From assembly GCA_021325695.1 (NCBI GenBank), contig JAJTCR010000012.1, positions 1 through 11,567 of the forward strand: DNA of 11,567 nt, written 5' to 3'. The notes under the pieces are model-generated. The model was given only the letters and a program-made list of their open reading frames with translations, did not search any database and was not told the origin of the DNA. Position 1 is the first letter of the stretch. The number at the start of each line of letters is the position of its first letter. The translations under genes were made by a program, and so were the position numbers. The DNA is from Steroidobacteraceae bacterium (GTDB taxonomy: Bacteria > Pseudomonadota > Gammaproteobacteria > Steroidobacterales > Steroidobacteraceae). Below, one piece after another: positions 5,508-11,567 of this stretch.

Positions 5508-6851
5508 ATGTCCGCGCTGCGCCTGCTCGTCCTGCTGTTGACCTTCCTCTGCTCCGGCCTCGCCCTCGGCGCCGAAACCGGCGACCCCGCGTCCGACGCG
5601 TTCTGGTACGGCACGGCGGCCGACGGCTCGCCGACCGTGCGGCTCTACTATTTCTACTCGCCGACCTGCCCGCACTGCCAGGCCGCCAAGCCGTTCCTCG
5701 AGCGGCTCGAGCGCGAGACGCCCTGGCTCGACATGAAGCGGTACTCGGTCAAGGATCACCGCGGCAACGCCCGGTTCTATTTCGACACGGCGAAGTCGCT
5801 CGGGGTCGAGGCACTGTCGACGCCCGGCTTCGTGTTCTGCCGGCAGGTGATGATCGGCTACGATGCCGCCGAGACCACGGGCCGACAGCTCGCGGACGCA
5901 CTCCGCGGCTGTCACGAACGGCGACTCGCGAACCCGTTTCCCTCCGATGCCCCGGGCGGCGCCGCAGGCAACTCGGTGGACGCCTCTGCCCCCTCCCTCT
6001 CGGACGCCGAAGCCAGGGCCGCGACGACCTTCAACCTGCCGTTCGTCGGTTCGGTCGACGCCAAGGCATTCTCGTTGCCGGTGCTCACCGTCGTGCTCGC
6101 CGGCATGGACGCCTTCAACCCGTGTGCGTTCTTCGTGCTGCTGTTCTTGCTGAGCCTGCTGGTGCATGCCAAGAGCCGCACGCGCATGGCGATCGTCGGC
6201 GGCACGTTCGTGCTGTTTTCAGGCGTCGTCTATTTCGTGTTCATGGCCGCCTGGCTCAACGTGTTCCTGATCGCGGGCGAGCTTCGCGTGATCACCTTCA
6301 TCGCGGGGCTGGTCGCGCTGCTCGTCGCGGTACTCAACATCAAGGACTTTTTCTGGTTCAAGGCCGGCCCCAGCCTGTCGATCCCGGATGCCGCGAAACC
6401 GGGTCTGTTCAAGCGCATGCGCGAGGTCGTGACCGAGGGCAGCATGGGCCCGATGCTCCTCGGCACGGTGCTGCTCGCGATCGTGGCGAACTCGTACGAA
6501 CTGCTCTGCACCGCGGGTTTCCCGATGGTGTACACGCTCACGCTCACGAGGGCGCACGAGCTCGCGACCTGGCAGTACTACGCGTGGCTCGCGGTCTACA
6601 ACCTGATCTACGTGATCCCGCTGCTCGCGATCGTGGTCGTCTTCACAAGGACCATGGGCGCCCGTAAGCTGTCCGAGTCCGAGGGCCGGTTGCTCAAGCT
6701 GATTTCGGGCTTCATGATGCTGGGCTTCGCGCTGGTACTGCTGCTCGCCCCGGCTGCGCTTACGAACGCACTCGTTTCGATCGGCGTGCTGGCACTCGCG
6801 GTCATCGCCTCGCTCGTGATCGCGAAGGTCAGCGCGCCCAGGACCGCCTGA
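5508..6851 (+). CDS. Periplasmic thioredoxin domain fused to a DsbD/CcdA-like membrane domain
   Basis: The 447-residue protein probably moves reducing equivalents across the inner membrane. A signal peptide (1-22, cleavage likely after LALGA) leads to a thioredoxin-fold domain (about 43-135) with the redox motif CPHC at 54-57 and a TP-type cis-proline at 105-106. After a Ser/Ala/Pro-rich linker (about 145-172) come six or seven membrane helices, roughly 189-219, 227-250, 259-280, 314-334, 357-379, 396-418 and 419-440. Cys206 in FNPC and Cys334 in ELLCTAGFP lie in membrane segments, one in each half. This recalls the paired intramembrane cysteines of CcdA and the DsbD beta domain. Compared with DsbD (alpha-beta-gamma), the thioredoxin domain is N-terminal and the alpha domain is missing. 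Extra cysteines Cys111 and Cys135 lie in the soluble part. The DsbD-like role is inferred; the exact target (cytochrome c, periplasmic oxidoreductases) is unknown. It probably heads an operon with the next two genes. Confidence 0.82.
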   Translation: MSALRLLVLLLTFLCSGLALGAETGDPASDAFWYGTAADGSPTVRLYYFYSPTCPHCQAAKPFLERLERETPWLDMKRYSVKDHRGNARFYFDTAKSLGVEALSTPGFVFCRQVMIGYDAAETTGRQLADALRGCHERRLANPFPSDAPGGAAGNSVDASAPSLSDAEARAATTFNLPFVGSVDAKAFSLPVLTVVLAGMDAFNPCAFFVLLFLLSLLVHAKSRTRMAIVGGTFVLFSGVVYFVFMAAWLNVFLIAGELRVITFIAGLVALLVAVLNIKDFFWFKAGPSLSIPDAAKPGLFKRMREVVTEGSMGPMLLGTVLLAIVANSYELLCTAGFPMVYTLTLTRAHELATWQYYAWLAVYNLIYVIPLLAIVVVFTRTMGARKLSESEGRLLKLISGFMMLGFALVLLLAPAALTNALVSIGVLALAVIASLVIAKVSAPRTA

Positions 6852-6870
6852 CAGCTACACTCGCGGGACG

Positions 6871-8310
<1,440 letters not shown>

Positions 8311-8330
8311 GACGTGCCCTGGACGCGGGT

Positions 8331-8336
8331 GGAGGT
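8331..8336 (+). promoter_or_regulatory. Strong ribosome-binding site serving the MGSSQ leader ORF
   Basis: GGAGGT ends 6 bases before ATG 8343, an ideal spacing. It ends 20 bases before ATG 8357 of the DUF748 gene, too far to serve it directly. The placement therefore favours initiation at the short leader ORF, with the large gene read by coupling. Confidence 0.65.
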
Positions 8337-8342
8337 GGTTGC

Positions 8343-8360
8343 ATGGGTTCGTCGCAATGA
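8343..8360 (+). CDS. Five-codon leader ORF (MGSSQ) overlapping the DUF748 start
   Basis: ATG GGT TCG TCG CAA TGA encodes five residues. Its TGA (8358-8360) overlaps the next gene's ATG (8357-8359) in an ATGA arrangement. The peptide itself is probably irrelevant; the likely role is to bring ribosomes to the downstream start by termination and reinitiation. No other ribosome site closer than 20 bases to ATG 8357 was seen. Translation is an inference from ribosome-site position and overlap. Confidence 0.45.
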   Translation: MGSSQ

Positions 8361-11300
8361 ACATCGCCGATCGCATCCTGCGATCGAAGCTCGTCTGGAC
8401 GGTCGCGGTCGCGGCGCTGCTCGTCGGGCTGTACGCCCTGCTCGGCTTCTACGCTGCGCCGCGCCTTCTCCGCAGCCAGGCCATCGAGCACGTCCGCGCG
8501 ACCTATGACCGTGAACTCACGCTCGGCGAGGTGCGCATCCACCCCTTCAAGCTGCAGGCCGAGCTGCGCGACCTGTCGCTGCCCGACGCCGACGGCAAAC
8601 CGATGGTCGCGTTCCGGCGGCTGTTCGTCGATTTCCAGTTTTCGTCGCTCTGGCAGCGCGCCTTCGTGTTCCGCGAAGTCGCGCTCGACGCGCCACGCGT
8701 GCGAGCCGTGATCCACGCGGACGGCTCGCTGAACCTCGCGGACCTTGCGCCGCCCGAGGACGAAGACGAAGCAGACGACGGCTCGACGCCCGCGATCTGG
8801 ATCCAGTCGTTCGGGCTCACCGACGGCACGATCGACCTGCTGAACAACCTGCGGCGTCGGCCGGTGGAACGGCACTTCTCGCCGGTCACGTTCGTGCTGC
8901 GGGATTTCCGCACGACCGCGGAAGGCGGCGGCTTCGGCCTCACGGCCCGCAGCCAGCAGGACGAGTCGTTCGAATGGAAGGGGCGCTTCGCGCTCCAGCC
9001 GCAGATCGCCTCGACCGGCGAGTTCACGATCGCCGACTTGCGCGTGCCGGGCATCGCCGAGTTCGTCGGCGACGAGCTGCCGTTCCTGTTGCCGACGGGC
9101 AGCATCGACCTCGGCGGAACCTACGACCTCAAGGTCGGTGAGACGCTCGAGCTCGACGTGGCGCTGCCGAAGATCACCGTGACCGACGTCGCGATGCGCG
9201 CGCGCGGCGTGCCGGAGAACTGGGTCACGTTGCCTTCGATCGTGATCGGGGACACGAAGCTCGCCGTGCCAGAGCTGACCGTCGCGCTCGGCGACGTCAC
9301 GGTCGATGGCCTGCGAGCCGCCATCTGGCGGACACCGGAGGGCACCCTCAACGTCGATCGACTGTTCACGGCGGCGCCGGCGCCCGAACCTGCGGTCGCG
9401 GCGTCTCCACCGCCGGCGGCGGCGCCAGCCTCCCCGGCCGGATCGACCGACGCCGAGACGTCCGGTCGAGAGCCGAGCCTGACCGTGGGCAGCGTGAACC
9501 TGCGCAACGCGACCGTCGAATTCGAGGATCGAAGCGTGCGGCCCGCGGCGCGATTCGAGCTCGCGCCGCTCGAGGCCACCGCCCGCAACGTCAGCCTCGA
9601 CCTGGCCCGGGCGCTCCCCGTCGAAGTCGTCACGACGATCAATGGCACTGCACGGCTCTCGGCCACCGGCGAAGTCGTGCCCGACAACGGCGCTCTCGCG
9701 GTCGATGTCGATCTCGCCGGCCTGGCGGCGCACGACCTGCAGCCGTACGTGAGCGGAGCCACCGATTTGTCGATCGAACGCGGCTCGATCGATGCCACGG
9801 GGCGTTTCACGACGGCGCCACCTGGCGGCGAGCACCCCGAGCTGCGCTTCGCGGGCGACGTCGCGATCGCGGGCTTCGGGTCCACCGACAACGCGCTCGA
9901 GCAGGAATTCCTCGAATTCGAGCGTGTCGAACTCGGCCGGCTGCGGTTCGCGCTGGCCCCGGATGCGCTCAGCATCGACCGCGTACGTGTGGTCGCGCCC
10001 TTCGCCCGCGTGATCGTGAGCTCCGACCAGGTGCTCAACGTCGCCGCCGTGTTCGATCCGGCGGGAACCGCCGCGACCCTGTCGACGCGCAAGGCCGAGG
10101 CGGCCGCCAAGGCGGTCGAGGCGTCGCGCAGGAAGACACGCGCCGAGGTGCGCGCGGAGAAAGAGGCCGCCGCGGCGACCGCGAAGACTCGTGCGAAGGC
10201 GCCGGCCGTACCCGCTCCGCCTCTGCGCGAGACGGGCATGCCCATCCGGATCCGCGAGGTCCGCATCGTCCGCGGCATCATGGACTTCGCCGACTTCAGC
10301 GTGCAGCCGAACTTTGCCGCAGCCATCCAGGGCCTCGGCGGCAGCATCTCAGGACTGTCGAGCGACCCGAACTCGCGGGCGACCGTCGCGCTCGAAGGCA
10401 ACGTCGGCGAGTTCTCGCCGGTGCACATCGAGGGCACGACGCAACCGTTCGCGTTCGACCGGTACACCGACATCGGCCTGCGCTTCGAGAACATGTCGCT
10501 GCCGGTGTTCAACCCGTACTCGGGCAAGTTCGCGGGCTACAACATCGCCAAGGGCAAGCTCACGACGGACCTGCGCTACCGGATCGACGCGCGGCGGCTC
10601 GAAGCACAGCACAGGATCCGCATCGACCAGCTCGAGTGGGGGGAGGCAACGGCCGCTCGCGGCGAGGCGACGCTGCCCGTCAAGTTCGCCACGTCGTTGC
10701 TCAAGGACGCCGACGGCGTCATCACGCTCGACGTGCCGGTCACGGGCACGCTCGACGACCCGAGTTTTCGGCTCGGGCCGATCATCTGGCAGGTCATCAA
10801 GAACGTGCTGAGCAAGGCCGTCACGGCGCCGTTCCGGGCGCTCGGCGCGCTGTTCAAGGGTGCGGAGGAGGCGCAGTTCGTCGATTTCCGGGCGGGCGAC
10901 CCTGCCCTCGATCCCACCGCGGCGGGGCGGCTCGCGGAACTGGGCAAGAGTCTCGCGAGCAAGGCGGACCTTCGGCTCGACATCCCGATCGGCGTCGAAC
11001 CCGCGCTCGACGGCGAAGCGCTCGCGCAGGCGCGCTACCTGCAAGGGCTCGAGGAAGCCATGCGCGCCGAGCTGGGCGGGAAGCGGCGGCGCAATGCGGC
11101 CGACGCGGCGCCGGCATCGGCCTTCGACACGCTGGAGCCGGGGCGCAGGCTCGAGGTGCTGACCGCGCTGTATCGACAGCTCGCGGGCGCGGAGCCGGAG
11201 TTGCCGGGGCCCGCCGCACCGAACGCCGACCTGTCGCGGAAGGAACGCAAGGTGCAGGCATTGCAGGCGTCCCTCGCGTGGCTCGAGGCCGAGTGTCGCA

Positions 11301-11476
11301 AGCGCGCCCTGCCCTTGCCCGGCGAGTTCGAACGCCTCGGGCAGCAGCGCGGCGAGGCCATCCAGAGCGCCGTGCTCACCGGCAGCGGCATGGCGCCGGA
11401 GCGCGTGTTCCTCACCCGCACCGGCAAGGTCACGGCGAATGCGTCGCAGGTGCGCTTCGAACTCGAAGTGAAGTGA
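8357..11476 (+). CDS. DUF748 family protein, AsmA-like envelope protein
   Basis: The 1039-residue protein has one N-terminal membrane anchor (about 12-33) and a long beta-rich periplasmic part typical of DUF748 in the AsmA-like group (with TamB, YhdP, YdbH). Relatives are thought to bridge the envelope for phospholipid movement; that role here is inferred. Recognisable pieces are FREVALDAPRV (105-115), DGSLNLADL (122-130), and the C-terminal DUF748 core MSLPVFNPYSGKFAGY (713-728), GKLTTDLRYRID (733-744), VPVTGTLDDPSFR (793-805) and GPIIWQVIKN (807-816). An acidic patch (134-141), an Ala/Pro linker (about 339-363) and an Ala/Lys/Arg-rich helix (about 572-615) separate the modules. A helical, charged C-terminal domain ends in VRFELEVK. 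The ATG is chosen because hydrophobic and family-like sequence begins there and the upstream frame is a shadow of the dehydrogenase. It lies 46 bp after that gene, last in the operon. Confidence 0.92.
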   Translation: MNIADRILRSKLVWTVAVAALLVGLYALLGFYAAPRLLRSQAIEHVRATYDRELTLGEVRIHPFKLQAELRDLSLPDADGKPMVAFRRLFVDFQFSSLWQRAFVFREVALDAPRVRAVIHADGSLNLADLAPPEDEDEADDGSTPAIWIQSFGLTDGTIDLLNNLRRRPVERHFSPVTFVLRDFRTTAEGGGFGLTARSQQDESFEWKGRFALQPQIASTGEFTIADLRVPGIAEFVGDELPFLLPTGSIDLGGTYDLKVGETLELDVALPKITVTDVAMRARGVPENWVTLPSIVIGDTKLAVPELTVALGDVTVDGLRAAIWRTPEGTLNVDRLFTAAPAPEPAVAASPPPAAAPASPAGSTDAETSGREPSLTVGSVNLRNATVEFEDRSVRPAARFELAPLEATARNVSLDLARALPVEVVTTINGTARLSATGEVVPDNGALAVDVDLAGLAAHDLQPYVSGATDLSIERGSIDATGRFTTAPPGGEHPELRFAGDVAIAGFGSTDNALEQEFLEFERVELGRLRFALAPDALSIDRVRVVAPFARVIVSSDQVLNVAAVFDPAGTAATLSTRKAEAAAKAVEASRRKTRAEVRAEKEAAAATAKTRAKAPAVPAPPLRETGMPIRIREVRIVRGIMDFADFSVQPNFAAAIQGLGGSISGLSSDPNSRATVALEGNVGEFSPVHIEGTTQPFAFDRYTDIGLRFENMSLPVFNPYSGKFAGYNIAKGKLTTDLRYRIDARRLEAQHRIRIDQLEWGEATAARGEATLPVKFATSLLKDADGVITLDVPVTGTLDDPSFRLGPIIWQVIKNVLSKAVTAPFRALGALFKGAEEAQFVDFRAGDPALDPTAAGRLAELGKSLASKADLRLDIPIGVEPALDGEALAQARYLQGLEEAMRAELGGKRRRNAADAAPASAFDTLEPGRRLEVLTALYRQLAGAEPELPGPAAPNADLSRKERKVQALQASLAWLEAECRKRALPLPGEFERLGQQRGEAIQSAVLTGSGMAPERVFLTRTGKVTANASQVRFELEVK

Positions 11477-11502
11477 GCCGGAAAAGTAGGCCGGAAAAAT
11501 AG
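11477..11502 (+). repeat. 13-bp tandem repeat directly after the DUF748 stop
   Basis: GCCGGAAAAGTAG (11477-11489) is followed immediately by GCCGGAAAAATAG (11490-11502), differing at one base. The first copy begins right after the TGA, and the second merges into the left arm of the hairpin element. It looks like a small duplication at the element boundary. Confidence 0.8.
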
Positions 11503-11567
11503 GGATACTCCGATTTTCGGAATCGAAAGATCGGAGTGTCCCAGATTTTTCCGTGTCCCTATTTCTT
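11490..11567. repeat. MITE/REP-like inverted-repeat element, cut by the window edge
   Basis: Outside the hairpin, AAATAGGGATAC (11497-11508) recurs inverted at 11553-11564 with 11 of 12 matches, and the heptamer GTGTCCC occurs at both 11536 and 11553. The sequence is AT-richer than the genes around it. Similar AATAGGGACA-type inverted repeats are often seen beside REP-associated tyrosine transposase genes in Gammaproteobacteria; this comparison is from memory. Its right end is outside the window. Confidence 0.5.
11492..11553. terminator. Large imperfect hairpin, probable bidirectional terminator within an inverted-repeat element
   Basis: CGGAAAAAT (11492-11500) pairs with ATTTTTCCG (11545-11553). 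Inside it, GGGATACTCCGAT (11502-11514) pairs with ATCGGAGTGTCCC (11530-11542) through 13 bp including one G-T wobble. TTTCG/CGAAA then closes a GAAT loop at 11520-11523, with G11529 bulged. After the GC part of the stem, both strands have a T-run (ATTTTT at 11545-11550 on +, TATTTTT on the minus strand), so it should terminate in both directions. Confidence 0.75.

Overview
The window is GC-rich (roughly two thirds G+C by eye) and densely coded. Eight of its nine protein genes lie on the + strand. Gene content fits a Gammaproteobacterium: an HtpX protease behind a sigma-32-type promoter, a class I photolyase, an Anbu proteasome-like peptidase, and a DUF748/AsmA-like envelope protein. Lysobacterales, Nevskiales or Steroidobacterales-type relatives seem plausible, but the taxon is an inference from gene families and base composition only. 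No rRNA, tRNA, CRISPR array, insertion-sequence transposase or phage gene was seen.

Layout: (1) 1-675 holds the extremely acidic C-terminal tail of an unknown protein. Its stop overlaps the TTG start of a GNAT acetyltransferase resembling the catalytic domain of Pat/YfiQ protein acetyltransferases. (2) 676-3390 is a stress and repair block. A heat-shock-type promoter precedes htpX; a hairpin terminator follows it; then comes a deoxyribodipyrimidine photolyase whose ATG lies only 29 bp after the terminator's T-run. (3) 3508-3993 is a stand-alone cyclic-nucleotide-binding-domain protein with no DNA-binding domain. It converges on a small, highly charged protein encoded on the minus strand (4045-4326). 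(4) 4327-4620 is a 294-bp divergent intergenic region. (5) 4621-5418 encodes Anbu, the bacterial ancestral beta-type proteasome homologue, without its usual partner genes nearby. (6) 5508-11476 is a probable three-gene operon: a periplasmic thioredoxin domain fused to a DsbD/CcdA-like membrane domain, an FAD-linked 2-hydroxyacid (D-2-hydroxyglutarate-like) dehydrogenase, and a 1039-residue DUF748 protein. The last gene appears to be translated by coupling from a five-codon leader ORF. (7) 11477-11567 is a tandem repeat plus a large imperfect hairpin. It looks like a bidirectional terminator and resembles the inverted-repeat elements found near REP-associated transposases; it runs to the window edge.

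Many of the genes fit stress maintenance: membrane protein quality control (HtpX), DNA photorepair, a proteasome-like peptidase, thiol-disulfide exchange and envelope upkeep. I see no clear evidence of a discrete new defence or biosynthetic system. The items most worth a second look are the Anbu gene without its usual neighbours, the thioredoxin-DsbD fusion, the MGSSQ leader ORF, the terminal inverted-repeat element, the sigma-32 promoter and the acidic repeat tail.
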